Position numbers and translations under genes: made by a program
Part shown: positions 46,711 to 61,100 of the stretch, in pieces
Layout of the letters: the number at the start of each line of letters is the position of its first letter
How positions within the stretch are numbered: position 1 is the first letter of the stretch
NCBI RefSeq assembly: GCF_026151205.1
Contig: NC_087084.1
Location: forward strand, 13,109,453 to 13,173,452
Direction: 5' to 3'
From: Bolinopsis microptera
Lineage: Eukaryota; Ctenophora; Tentaculata; Lobata; Bolinopsidae
DNA length: 64,000 nt
Notes under the pieces: generated by a model
What the model saw: only the letters and a program-made list of their open reading frames with translations
Database searches by the model: none
Told to the model about the DNA's origin: nothing

Positions 46711-48389
46711 GAGTTGGTCACTACATAATACATGGTGTAAGACAATGGTAATGGAGGTTTAAATGATGTGATGAGATTCCAAATTAATACACAAGAATGA
46801 AGCTGAAAACATAAAATGGAGAACGACGGTTGGACAATGGACAACAATGTCTAATTTCAATTGCAGGTACCACCCGTATTCACACTCAGACCTGAGTTTA
46901 GTCATTTTCCGATACGAGATTGGGGACGGGTTCTAAAAACAAACAAACAAACAACAATGTCTAATTTCAATTAAAACAAACGCGGCTCCACCGAGTCACC
47001 AGATACAAATTACAAACCCTTATAAGACAGGAATCCCAAATAAATGAACCTCGAATAAACACAACAGAACGAAGTTTTATAATGAATGCCATGAAAAAAA
47101 GGCTTCAAACAAGATACGAATCTCTTGGAACAGTCGGTTACAACTTAGTCCTGAGATTCCGAGAAAAATATCTAAAAATTAGCCGGAGAAACCTTACTAT
47201 ATGTAGTGTCGACTACAGAGAGCTAGCTAGGAGGGTAGGAGGGCTGACATATAATCCGTCAGAGAACAGTTTAATACACGGGATTTGTTAGAACATTAAT
47301 ATGTTAAACACGCGCCATACTGCAAGACATAGGTACCCTGAACACAGAGACTAGTAACATGTGTTGTGGGGGAGTGGGCCCGGGTGCTCTGTGCAGAGAG
47401 AGGTCAAATACTCGGTATATATTACTTGTATTGAGCCGCTTTGTACAGCCTTCAATTACTAAATCAAACTCGCTCATTGGTACAATGCCACGTGGTGGGA
47501 ATACCGGTCTCTGATTGGCTGGGGAACATGATGCTTGTTTCTCATTGGCTGGCGAGTCATCCTATTGATCCCTCTCACTATGTGCATTATTATAGAGAGA
47601 AGCCACAAATTTGGACAATCCAAGGCAAGTACTCTGGCACCCAAGCTCGACAAGGAATGGGCCAGTAGGAGGCCTGGAGGATAGTCACATGATACTCATT
47701 GACCAATCACAGCCCGCAGGAAACCAGCTCATTTTACCGTAACTTCACCGGGATAAAGACAGAAAACTACATACATAATGGTAGAAAGAAATAAGCGTGT
47801 CTATAAGAGACACAACACAAGGAACACAAGGAAATGTATACTGTTTCTGTAAACTTCCAGGGTTCCTGGGTCAGAGCCTTCACTAGAATACAGTGTCATG
47901 TGACTGTTTTCCAGGCTTCCTATTGGTCAATTACTTAACTAGATGTTAAAGTAAAACAAATATATAATAGTCGTTAACTGACAGTTTAGGGTCCAGATTG
48001 TAACATAACTAGATGTTAAGATAGAAATGTGGTTCACTTAAAGCAGTTCAAACTGCTTAAATAATTATTCGAAGTGCCGTAGTAAACTTATTATGAAAAC
48101 AAAAAGTAAAAGAGATTTAAATATAAGACGTCACATAGTTACTGCAGGTTAATCAATTATCTTCCTTGGAATTTGGTGAGTCCAGACTGTCAAACAACGA
48201 ACGGTTAAAAATCCATCTCTTTCCAATTATCAAATAAAGGTAGAAATGTGGTCAAACGATCGTGCGGCATGAACTGATATTTGCAAACCGTGCTGTTGTC
48301 ACACACCGTTATGCGGAACAATATTTCTATGCTAGTGGAAAATTTCTATTGTCAATGATATGGTCAAACTATCATTACTGTCAAACTTT
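46711..48389. other. Intergenic DNA with CCAAT/CACGTG modules
   Basis: No supported gene; the frame at 47082-47291 is unconvincing. CCACGTGG at about 47491 is followed by GATTGGCTGG and CATTGGCTGG. A 60-bp block at 47654-47712 ending ATTGACCAATCA recurs in diverged form at 55513-55575. Confidence 0.4.
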
Positions 48390-51300
48390 ATCACTATAGT
48401 GCCGCTATATCTCCAACTATCACTACAGTGCCGCTATATCTCCAACTATCACTACAGTGCCGCTATATCTCCAACTATCACTACAGTGCCGCTATATCTC
48501 CAACTATCACTACAGTGCCGCTATATCTCCAACTATCACTACAGTGCCGCTATATCTCCAACTATCACTACAGTGCCGCTATATCTCCAACTATCACTAC
48601 AGTGCCGCTATATCTCCAACTATCACTACAGTGCCGCTATATCTCCAACTATCACTACAGTGCCGCTATATCTCCAACTATCACTACAGTGCCGCTATAT
48701 CTCCAACTATCACTATAGTGCCGCTATATCTCCAACTATCACTACAGTGCCGCTATATCTCCAACTATCACTACAGTGCCGCTATATCTCCAACTATCAC
48801 TACAGTGCCGCTATATCTCCAACTATTACTACAGTGCCGCTATATCTCCAACTATCACTACAGTGCCGCTATATCTCCAACTATCACTACAGTGCCGCTA
48901 TATCTCCAACTATCACTACAGTGCCGCTATATCTCCAACTATCACTACAGTGTCGCTATATCTCCAACTATCACTACAGTGCCGCTATATCTCCAACTAT
49001 CACTACAGTGCCGCTATATCTCCAACTATCACTACAGTGCCGCTATATCTCCAACTATCACTACAGTGCCGCTATATCTCCAACTATCACTACAGTGTCG
49101 CTATATCTCCAACTATCACTACAGTGCCGCTATATCTCCAACTATAACTACAGTGCCGCTATATCTCCAACTATCACTACAGTGCTGCTATATCTCCAAC
49201 TATCACTACAGTGCCGCTATATCTCCAACTATCACTACAATACCGCTATATCTCCAACTATCACTACAGTGTCGCTATATCTCCAACTATCACTACAGTG
49301 CCGCTATATCTCCAACTATCACTACAATACCGCTATATCTCCAACTATCACTACAGTGCCGCTATATCTCCAACTATCACTATAGTGCCGCTATATCTCC
49401 AACTATCACTACAGTGCCGCTATATCTCCAACTATCACTACAGTGCCGCTATATCTCCAACTATCACTACAGTGCCGCTATATCTCCAACTATCACTACA
49501 GTGCCGCTATATCTCCAACTATCACTACAATGCCGCTATATCTCCAACTATCACTACAGTGCCGCTATATCTCCAACTATCACTACAGTGCCGCTATATC
49601 TCCAACTATCACTACAGTGCCGCTATATCTCCAACTATCACTACAGTGCCGCTATATCTCCAACTATCACTACAGTGCCGCTATATCTCCAACTATCACT
49701 ACAGTGTCGCTATATCTCCAACTATCACTACAGTGCCGCTATATCTCCAACTATCACTACAGTGTCGCTATATCTCCAACTATCACTACAGTGCCGCTAT
49801 ATCTCCAACTATCACTATAGTGCCGCTATATCTCCAACTATCACTACAGTGTCGCTATATCTCCAACTATCACTACAGTGCCGCTATATCTCCAACTATC
49901 ACTACAGTGTCGCTATATCTCCAACTATCACTACAGTGCCGCTATATCTCCAACTATCACTACAGTGCCCCTATATCTCCAACTATCACTACAGTGCCGC
50001 TATATCTCCAACTATCACTACAGTGCCGCTATATCTCCAACTATCACTACAGTGCCGCTATATCTCCAACTATCACTACAGTGCCGCTATATCTCCAACT
50101 ATCACTACAGTGCCGCTATATCTCCAACTATCACTACAGTGCCGCTATATCTCCAACTATCACTACAGTGCCGCTATATCTCCAACTATCACTACAGTGC
50201 TGCTATATCTCCAACTATCATTACAGTGTCGCTATATCTCCAACTATCACTACAGTGTCGCTATATCTCCAACTATCACTACAGTGTCGCTATATCTCCA
50301 ACTATCACTACAGTGCCGCTATATCTCCAACTATCACTACAGTGCCGCTATATCTCCAACTATCACTACAGTGCCGCTATATCTCCAACTATCACTACAG
50401 TGCCGCTATATCTCCAACTATCACTACAGTGCCGCTATATCTCCAACTATCACTACAGTGCCGCTATATCTCCAACTATCACTACAGTGCCGCTATATCT
50501 CCAACTATCACTACAGTGCCGCTATATCTCCAACTATCACTACAGTGCCGCTATATCTCCAACTATCACTACAGTGCCGCTATATCTCCAACTATCACTA
50601 CAGTGCCGCTATATCTCCAACTATCACTACAGTGCCGCTATATCTCCAACTATCACTACAGTGCCGCTATATCTCCAACAATCACTACAGTGCCCTATAT
50701 CTCCAACTATCACTACAGTGCCGCTATATCTCCAACTATCACTACAGTGCCGCTATATCTCCAACTATCACTACAGTGCCGCTATATCTCCAACTATCAC
50801 TACAGTGCCGCTATATCTCCAACTATCACTACAGTGCCGCTATATCTCCAACTATCACTACAGTGTCGCTATATCTCCAACTATCACTACAGTGCCGCTA
50901 TATCTCCAACTATCACTACAGTGCCGCTATATCTCCAACTATCACTACAGTGTCGCTATATCTCCAACTATCACTACAGTGCCGCTATATCTCCAACTAT
51001 CACTACAGTGCCGCTATATCTCCAACTATCACTACAGTGCCGCTATATCTCCAACTATCACTACAGTGCCGCTATATCTCCAACTATCACTACAGTGCCG
51101 CTATATCTCCAACTATCACTACAGTGCCGCTATATCTCCAACTATCACTACAGTGTCGCTATATCTCCAACTATCACTACAGTGCCGCTATATCTCCAAC
51201 TATCACTACAGTGCCGCTATATCTCCAACTATCACTACAGTGCCGCTATATCTCCAACTATCACTACAGTGCCGCTATATCTCCAACTATCACTACAGTG

Positions 51301-54300
51301 CCGCTATATCTCCAACTATCACTACAGTGCCGCTATATCTCCAACTATCACTACAGTGCCGCTATATCTCCAACTATCACTACAGTGCCGCTATATCTCC
51401 AACTATCACTACAGTGCCGCTATATCTCCAACTATCACTACAGTGCCGCTATATCTCCAACTATCACTACAGTGCCGCTATATCTCCAACTATCACTACA
51501 GTGCCGCTATATCTCCAACTATCACTACAGTGCCGCTATATCTCCAACTATCACTACAGTGCCGCTATATCTCCAACTATCACTACAGTGCCGCTATATC
51601 TCCAACTATCACTACAGTGCCGCTATATCTCCAACTATCACTACAGTGCCGCTATATCTCCAACTATCACTACAGTGCCGCTATATCTCCAACTATCACT
51701 ACAGTGCCGCTATATCTCCAACTATCACTACAGTGCCGCTATATCTCCAACTATCACTACAGTGTCGCTATATCTCCAACTATCACTACAGTGCCGCTAT
51801 ATCTCCAACTATCACTACAGTGCCGCTATATCTCCAACTATCACTACAGTGCCGCTATATCTCCAACTATCACTACAGTGCCGCTATATCTCCAACTATC
51901 ACTACAGTGCCGCTATATCTCCAACTATCACTACAGTGCCGCTATATCTCCAACTATCACTACAGTGCCGCTATATCTCCAACTATCACTACAGTGTCCG
52001 CTATATCTCCAACTATCACTACAGTGCCGCTATATCTCCAACTATCACTACAGTGTCGCTATATCTCCAACTATCACTACAGTGCCGCTATATCTCCAAC
52101 TATCACTACAGTGCCGCTATATCTCCAACTATCACTACAGTGCCGCTATATCTCCAACTATCACTACAGTGCCGCTATATCTCCAACTATCACTACAGTG
52201 CCGCTATATCTCCAACTATCACTACAGTGCCGCTATATCTCCAACTATCACTACAGTGCCGCTATATCTCCAACTATCACTACAGTGCCGCTATATCTCC
52301 AACTATCACTACAGTGCCGCTATATCTCCAACTATCACTACAGTGCCGCTATATCTCCAACTATCACTACAGTGCCGCTATATCTCCAACTATCACTACA
52401 GTGCCGCTATATCTCCAACTATCACTACAGTGCCGCTATATCTCCAACTATCACTACAGTGCCGCTATATCTCCAACTATCACTACAGTGCCGCTATATC
52501 TCCAACTATCACTACAGTGCCGCTATATCTCCAACTATCACTACAGTGCCGCTATATCTCCAACTATCACTACAGTGCCGCTATATCTCCAACTATCACT
52601 ACAGTGCCGCTATATCTCCAACTATCACTACAGTGCCGCTATATCTCCAACTATCACTACAGTGCCGCTATATCTCCAACTATCACTACAGTGCCGCTAT
52701 ATCTCCAACTATCACTACAGTGTCGCTATATCTCCAACTATCACTACAGTGCCGCTATATCTCCAACTATCACTACAGTGCCGCTATATCTCCAACTATC
52801 ACTACAGTGTCGCTATATCTCCAACTATCACTACAGTGCCGCTATATCTCCAACTATCACTACAGTGCCGCTATATCTCCAACTATCACTACAGTGCCCC
52901 TATATCTCCAACTATCACTACAGTGCCGCTATATCTCCAACTATCACTACAGTGCCGCTATATCTCCAACTATCACTACAGTGCCGCTATATCTCCAACT
53001 ATCACTACAGTGCCGCTATATCTCCAACTATCACTACAGTGTCGCTATATCTCCAACTATCACTACAGTGCCGCTATATCTCCAACTATCACTACAGTGC
53101 CGCTATATCTCCAACTATCACTACAGTGCCGCTATATCTCCAACTATCACTACAGTGCCGCTATATCTCCAACTATCACTACAGTGCCGCTATATCTCCA
53201 ACTATCACTACAGTGCCGCTATATCTCCAACTATCACTACAGTGCCGCTATATCTCCAACTATCACTACAGTGCCGCTATATCTCCAACTATCACTACAG
53301 TGCCGCTATATCTCCAACTATCACTACAGTGCCGCTATATCTCCAACTATCACTACAGTGCCGCTATATCTCCAACTATCACTACAGTGCCGCTATATCT
53401 CCAACTATCACTACAGTGCCGCTATATCTCCAACTATCACTACAGTGCCGCTATATCTCCAACTATCACTACAGTGTCGCTATATCTCCAACTATCACTA
53501 CAGTGTCGCTATATCTCCAACTATCACTACAGTGCTGCTATATCTCCAACTATCACTACAGTGCTGCTATATCTCCAACTATCACTACAGTGCCGCTATA
53601 TCTCCAACTATCACTACAGTGTCGCTATATCTCCAACTATCACTACAGTGCCGCTATATCTCCAACTATCACTACAGTACCGCTATATCTCCAACTATCA
53701 CTACAGTGCCGCTATATCTCCAACTATCACTACAGTGCCGCTATATCTCCAACTATCACTACAGTGCCGCTATATCTCCAACTATCACTACAGTGCCGCT
53801 ATATCTCCAACTATCACTACAGTGCCGCTATATCTCCAACTATCACTACAGTGCCGCTATATCTCCAACTATCACTACAGTGCCGCTATATCTCCAACTA
53901 TCACTACAGTGCCGCTATATCTCCAACTATCACTACAGTGCCGCTATATCTCCAACTATCACTACAGTGCCGCTATATCTCCAACTATCACTACAGTGCC
54001 GCTATATCTCCAACTATCACTACAGTGCCGCTATATCTCCAACTATCACTACAGTGCCGCTATATCTCCAACTATCACTACAGTGCCGCTATATCTCCAA
54101 CTATCACTACAGTGCCGCTATATCTCCAACTATCACTACAGTGCCGCTATATCTCCAACTATCACTACAGTGCCGCTATATCTCCAACTATCACTACAGT
54201 GCCGCTATATCTCCAACTATCACTACAGTGTCGCTATATCTCCAACTATCACTACAGTGCCGCTATATCTCCAACTATCACTACAGTGCCGCTATATCTC

Positions 54301-54781
54301 CAACTATCACTACAGTGTCGCTATATCTCCAACTATCACTACAGTGTCGCTATATCTCCAACTATCACTACAGTGCCGCTATATCTCCAACTATCACTAC
54401 AATGCCGCTATATCTCCAACTATCACTACAGTGCCGCTATATCTCCAACTATCACTACAGTGTCGCTATATCTCCAACTATCACTACAGTGCCGCTATAT
54501 CTCCAACTATCACTACAGTGCCGCTATATCTCCAACTATCACTACAGTGTCGCTATATCTCCAACTATCACTACAGTGCCGCTATATCTCCAACTATCAC
54601 TACAGTGCCGCTATATCTCCAACTATCACTACAGTGCCGCTATATCTCCAACTATCACTACAGTGCCGCTATATCTCCAACTATCACTACAGTGCCGCTA
54701 TATCTCCAACTATCACTACAGTGCCGCTATATCTCCAACTATCACTACAGTGCCGCTATATCTCCAACTATCACTACAGTG
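48390..54781. repeat. 29-bp satellite, about 220 copies (6.4 kb)
   Basis: Unit CCGCTATATCTCCAACTATC plus ACTACAGTG. Most copies are identical. The commonest change is GTGCCG to GTGTCG, with rarer GTGCTG, CAATGCC, CAATACC and TATAGTG. Only two length changes were seen: a one-base loss at about 50693 (GTGCCCTAT) and a one-base gain at about 52003 (GTGTCCGCT). The consensus has no stop codon in any plus-strand frame, which gives spurious open frames of up to about 2,100 codons. There is no start context or composition to suggest translation. Confidence 0.98.
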
Positions 54782-56221
54782 CTCCTTGTCCTTTGCTCAG
54801 TGTATATTACTACTCAAGAGGCGAGCGTTTACTGTATGTTATACTCTAATAATATCATATTACATTTTAGTCGCGACTATAAGACTCCTTCTTAAAAGTG
54901 AAGGGGGCACTCTTACTTTGAGGTAATTTTGGGCAGCCAGAAGCAAAAAGAAAGCCCCCCTCTAGACATAGCCATATTGACGAGTATACTTATCTATCAG
55001 AGGCGGAGAGTGTGAAATATATTTAAACCAGCAAGCAATATATAAACGTTAACGCCATTTGTGGTCAACACTAGAAACATAAAGTAAAGCACTAGTTAAA
55101 AGTGGGAGGAAAGCTGGCGGCAAAATCTCTCTTCCTGTCTTGGAGAGTCAACATTAGTTAAAAATAGACTGTTAAACGTATTTAGTGCAAGAACTGAGGA
55201 GGCGCAAAACTTGATAAAACTAATTGTTTAATAAAAAACTGATTTTGTCCCCAGCAATTCATTAAGCTAATAAATAGTAAAACAAGTAAAATAAATAGCA
55301 AATAAAATAAAAGTTCGTGGAACACGCGACAAAGGTTGATACTGTCAGGAAGCCAAGAAATGAATTACGGTTAAAGCAAATTATAAGAAGCCTTTGGGGA
55401 ATTACGAATTGGAAAATGAGATCAGGGCGTGAGATAAACTGATCAAGTGCGGTCTTATAAAATAAGTGAGAGTTCTGCAGAAGTGTCTTATATGATCATA
55501 ATTCCTCTGTAGCAAGCAATGGGCCAGTAAGAGGCTTGGATGAGAGTCACGGGACACTCATTGACCAATCAGGGGACAGTAAACCCGGTCTAGGGAATTG
55601 TATATGATGATATAACCCCTCTACTCTGTAACATCTCCAAAACAGGTAAAATGTGTAATGCAGAAATCATTAGATCGAGACAGCTATCTTATCAGTTATT
55701 ATATACCCGGTTAGGAATGACAGCCGACAGGATTGGGTGTGATACTGGGTAGATGTAATGTGATTCCATGTCATGTGATTCACTGTGATTTAGTACCGGT
55801 TTGATGAAAGAGACACATTCCACACTCACATTCCAAACACGGGAAAGTCAGGCCACTTATCAAGTACACACGCGTTCACAACAATAATAAGAGTCAAGTA
55901 GGATATACTTAGTGCACACTGTACCTAGCATTGATAATTCATCAACGACTTTGCCGATTATCTGAATGAGAAGTGACAGAAGCAAAACAAGGGTAGCTTA
56001 ACCTGCTCTGAGACCTTGTCCACAGTCTGCGCAATAAAAATTAGCTGGAAAGAGTCTGAATTGACCTTAACTATACGATTATATATACGATTATCAAACA
56101 CAGTAAACCCTAAGACACGACCATAAAGACAGACAAGTTGACCCGGGCCCACTCTAATACTAATAGTCAGCACAGGGCTGCATTTTAAAACAACTCACTC
56201 CACAGCCGACCTCCACAAGGT
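54782..56221. other. Intergenic DNA after the satellite
   Basis: No gene seen. 55513-55575 (GGGCCAGTAAGAGGC...ATTGACCAATCA) is a diverged copy of the block at 47654-47712. Otherwise unique AT-rich sequence. Confidence 0.4.
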
Positions 56222-56490
56222 TTTAACCTGCATGAAGCAACCCTGTTCTGCATGCGGAATGTGGGTTGCTATAGCAACCCTGTTCTGCATGCGGAATGTA
56301 GGTTGCTGTAGCAACCCTGTTCTGCATGCGGAATGCGGGTTGCTATAGCAACCCTGTTCTGCAGGCGGAATGTAGGTTGCTGTAGCAACCCTGTTCTGCA
56401 TGCGGAATGTAGGTTGCTGTAGCAACCCTGTTCTGCATGCGGAATGTGGGTTGCTGTAGCAACCCTGTTCTGCATGCGGAATGTAGAGGT
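56222..56490. repeat. 37-bp minisatellite, 7 copies
   Basis: Unit TTGCTGTAGCAACCCTGTTC plus TGCATGCGGAATGTAGG. The segment GTTGCTATAGCAAC is itself a palindrome, so each unit can form a small hairpin. It is unrelated in sequence to the 37-bp array at 10-12.7 kb. Confidence 0.95.
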
Positions 56491-56518
56491 GCCCCGCATT
56501 CCTGATTCCGCGAGGCAG

Positions 56519-56743
56519 AAAGTAACGTACTGTCGTGGTACATTACGTGATGCTATTATGGATGCTATATATTGGATTACTCAGAGATGGAATTTACCAC
56601 AATCCATTAAGCAAGGATCTAATATTGACTATGATGAGAGTTTATTAGCAAGAATAGTAAGTATTAAATATTAAGTAATCGCAGATAAGGAATGCATATC
56701 GATAAGTAACTTAAAATCTTTGTTTCAGAGACCTACTAAATAA
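56519..56743 (+). CDS. Last two exons of an unrecognised gene
   Basis: The exon at 56519-56656 is open in phase 0 and includes RDAIMDAIYWITQRW, PQSIKQGSNIDYDESLLARI, ending at ATA|GTAAGT (56657). A 72-bp intron ends in ATCTTTGTTTCAG (56728). The last exon, 56729-56743, reads RPTK then TAA. Donor, acceptor and phase all agree. The exon start is less certain: GCGAGGCAG at 56518 is a weak acceptor. Alternatively, translation could begin at the internal ATG (56558), giving only 37 residues. I recognise no family; a preceding exon would have to lie upstream of or across the 37-bp array. Confidence 0.5.
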
Positions 56744-58013
56744 TGGTGATAAAAGCAACTAATAATGCTAATTAACAGATAATGATAGGTTCAACCTAGA
56801 ACAGTGATAGAAGCACACAAAACAACTCAACAACAGGCCAAAACTGCGTAGATTATCTATGCAGTTATGTTGAAATATAACTACTACTCAACTCCATGAG
56901 TTGTATTTTTGGTGCTAGAGCTATTACCAAAGAGAAGGAAAATTACTACCATCTGCACGTGGGCACAATACAGCTCTCTGATTGGCTGACTCACAGCACG
57001 TGGAGGATATCGGAGGATATGATTAGCCCACGACATTGCGGTTAGATAATGAGTCGTGTCACGTGGTACAGATCGACAGTGTATATCTGGAATTACAGAA
57101 CCGTTGGCATAATGGGTCATGTATTGGCAATGCTCTCTCACAGCTCGCAGATAGTATCTAATTACTGTTTGATTACTCACTAATTGCTATTTAATTACTA
57201 ATTACTGTATAATTACTATTGATCATTACTGTTTACAGGACAAGCAGGTATTATTTACCAGCTAAATACATAGTTTGTTGCAAGGTGTGTTGTGGGATAA
57301 AATACATGAAAGAACACCGAATAGGGAGGGAGTGACTAAACTCAGTCCGGGTTCAAAATGGAGATTTAGCGAGGTGATCATTACTATAAGACTAAACAGA
57401 TAAACAGCACAAAGCACCGAGTCTATGAGGACACAACATGGAAAATTATGAACGGAAAGAAGAACAAAAAAGCCGACTCGACGATAAAAAACCAGCAAAA
57501 CAAAGAAAACTCAACATCTTTGGATGTAGTCCAAACTATGGTATTGCTCTGTACATTATCACCGTTGCGCTTAATCGGCCCGGAAATCTAATCTGCTAAG
57601 TATGAACCCGGCGTGAAACCAAAGGATCCCACCGTGAACCAATGAATTGTGATCCAATTACGGTAATGACCCTAACGGTAATCCATCAGATGAGAACTCA
57701 TAACTTCGTTCTGTGAGCAGCTAAAAGTCGTGAAGGAACTCTCCTCATGAGAGTTGGACCAGCTCCAACTACAACGTGTGAATCATGACCACACGAGAGA
57801 TGAGCGTTCATTCGGAGAACTATGAGCATTACAGCTATTGATCCTATAGTCAACCTGGAAATGTGACCAATAGGGAGACGTGGATTGTGTCACGTGAGTC
57901 ATGGTACGACTTTAACGAAGGAGCTCACACAAGGTAAAGTGAGGTAATAACAATTAGGGTTTCTGCGTTTCGTTGGGAGCTTGTTACCGATTTGAACGAA
58001 AGATCCACCTGAT
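56744..58013. other. Intergenic DNA with CCAAT/CACGTG modules
   Basis: TGATTGGCTGACTCACAGCACGTGG at about 56980-57004 and TCACGTGG at 57058, then GACCAATAGGGAGACGTGG and TCACGTGA at 57866-57897, resemble promoter elements. The minus-strand frames at 56884-57180 and 57262-57498 overlap these and are not convincing genes. Confidence 0.4.
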
Positions 58014-58107
58014 GCCACCTGGTGCCACCTGGTGCCACCTTTCTCGGAAAAGACACTTCCTAGGCCTTACAGTCACTAGTGACTAGTGACTAGTGACTTA
58101 CAGTCAC
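58014..58107. repeat. Short tandem repeats
   Basis: Three GCCACCTGGT units at 58014-58040, then ACTAGTGACT units at about 58073-58097 bounded by inverted TTACAGTCAC. Confidence 0.8.
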
Positions 58108-61100
58108 GCAAGTTCTCCACAACAAGGGTCACATAGTTGGAATAATTTAAATGTACAGACTAACTCACAAATAGTCTTCATTTAACAGGAATCCAGGACT
58201 AATGTACACAGCCGTTAAAACAACATGAGATTATTAAAAACCACGTATCATCAAGAAACAGCTAGTATATTAGCCGCTTGTGTGATCGCACAAAGTAGAG
58301 CACACTTCAAGAAAACAGTAGAGTACACTTCAAGGTTATCCAGGCATGGTGAGAGAGACAAGAAATAACCACAGACGTAAACAACAACTGTTTTCCTCGT
58401 ATTTATAGCCGAGCTGTCAAGGAAGTGAACACCAAACCACTTTCACACAATTTCACGTACAAACAGCGTTTACTCAGTATACTTCTAATTTAGTTTAGAG
58501 TTTAGCCGGAAAAAGCAAAGGTATTACAAGCAGAATTGTAAGGTATATCCGCGATATATTTAAAGTCGTTAGCCCTTATCAAACCCATTACGTAAAGCAG
58601 CCCAGTTCAGAAAGAGCTGGAAATATGTTCTGTATAAGTGAGCTGCAGGCCTAGCTCGCTGGGGTACAATATAAAGGGACATCGTCTGCAAATCTTCCTA
58701 ATGAAATAAAGACCCTTATCTTCGTATCCCACGATAATTATCGACGTGATTCCAGATTCTAAACTGTGATTTGATTGGTTTAGGGCCTGTGAGCTGGCTC
58801 CTGATTGGACGAGAGGTGAGGATTGGCTGCGTTGTGGAGAGAGTAACACTTAACCATGCGGCCGAAACTGCAAAACGAATTCTAGTATGCTATGATGAAT
58901 TCGTCGAAATCCATAATCTAGGAATTGTCAGCTTAATTTTGGGAATAATAGGAGGCTGTATAAATCATTGGGTGATTCGACCCAAACTGATGTGATATTG
59001 ACTGGGCCGGGCTCAAATAACCTGCAGAAGGCCTTTTAAATCTTAAATCATGCCTCTAATATAGCATGGGTTAATAACGACAACACGTCGGGACGATATT
59101 AACAAAGCCGCGAAATGCTTATCGGTATTTCAATTTTGAAACTTAATTTTAATTGCTTCATGACTGGTCTACTTGGCAGAATGACCAGTCATGTTGGAAT
59201 TAATAAGTGATAATATATCTTATCAGCAATAATGCTCAATATTTATAACATTTATACAAATAAAATACTGATTTTAACGGAACTGCAGCGGGGATCTGCA
59301 GCGGGACTGAAGCAGACCAGCAAACTTCACAACTGAATTATGAATTACAGCGCAGAATAATGAAATTTATAAACAAAACCTAATGCTCTGGGCCATGTAA
59401 TTGTTAAGTGGCTAATGGCGATGAACAACGTTTAAATTGATTAAATTATTGAATATCCAATCCAATTTCTGTTGCTGTTATGAAATTTTTAGACTAATAA
59501 TTTTTCCGAGTTTGAATAATTTTACGGTCTGAAAACGAGGAAATGACGTTTAAATAAAGACAGTAAGACGAGAACTATTGAATTGATACGGAAACGATCC
59601 GTTGAAATTGAATTGATCAACTACTGAACTACCATCCCGGAAATACAGAGAAATAACACATACAGAGAAATAACACATTACAATTCAGTTACTGAAGAAC
59701 CAAGTTACGGGGAGCAACAAAATGAGTTATGGAACCTGCGCTTCTGTTTTACATCAGTTGAAATACGATTTATCATAATAATGGTGACACTGTAACAACC
59801 CCTAATGAGGGGCTCATAAACCTAAAATGAGTTTTGAAATTAAATTACAAATCATATTTACGGGTCTGCTAAATCAATGGGTTCCCACTGCATATTCCTT
59901 AGCCGTGCTCAGGTCTCGGTAGAAACATGAAAATTGTAACGGCTCTTTCAAGGGTGACTCTAAGTCATGAGTCACCAGGGATCGAATTATGTATTTTTGT
60001 ATATTTATTGGCTAAATTTCAGACAGGAGCTATGACTATGGGTACTACAATACCATGATATTATGCGATTTAAAGTAACATGATCTAACATCAAAATATT
60101 ATGTTGGTTACAGCCACCACACTTAGGTTGTACGCCATTTCGGAGCTTGAGGTTTGAAAGGATAATTGCAGGAGCCTAAAAGGGTTACAAATTTCAAAAA
60201 AACTGGAAAAAAAGGAATTAATAAGGCACGGAAAACGGAAAACAAGATAATGAAACATCAAGATAACCTATGATATAAATGATATCACTAATAAATTGGG
60301 ATATAATATCAGTCAACCGGACTTATTAAAGTATTTGACAATCAATCGGAAGTCTTATCATATTGACGAGATAGTCTGGCCAAATGAGCCTGATAATAAC
60401 AAACCTCTAATAACAAATATAAACTTCAACAGGAGAAACCCCCACGGAGGAGGCTCACAAACAGCTCACAACAAACTGACAAAGAATACCCTAAAATTCG
60501 TTAGAAATCCCACTAACAGCATGTAACCTTTGTTACAGTGAAATTATTGTAGAAACCCATCGGTGAATTCACTTTGATGAAGGAGCAGGGAGTGAACCCA
60601 TAAAAGTGTTTAAACAACTGCAATAACAACAAGGTTGCCTGAATAACAGTACCACGATTGACGATATCACGATATCCCATTATCTACAAGATATCACGAT
60701 ATCACGATATCACGATATCCCATTATCTATAAGATATCACGAGACACACGACTCCGTGTTGTTTCTGGCATGATCACAAAGCAATCACTTCCAATTAGTA
60801 AACCGGTACTTAAAACTATAAACCCTGGTAAAATGACAAAGGCTAATCTTTAGCGGATCACAAACGTGGAGCGCCTCCACAAATAAGGGTAAAACGACGT
60901 GAGTAACTCCGTCCAACTGCGCTATTCACAGAAGGGCGACAAAAGCTAATGCGTGATCTAAATGTTGCAATTACGGAGGGGGAGCAGGGGTTTTAGCTGG
61001 AGGTGGTTACTTTTTAGCTATTGCTCTCTTTAAACTTTTTAACTACCACTACTACTAAAAGAGAGTGAAGATAACTGCTATAAAACTGAAAGCATGCTTT

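Noticed and set aside
48457..54926. Overlapping open frames of 1,682-2,130 codons
   Set aside because: They are the three readings of a 29-bp satellite with no stop in its forward frames. Protein-like composition, a start context and exon structure are all missing.
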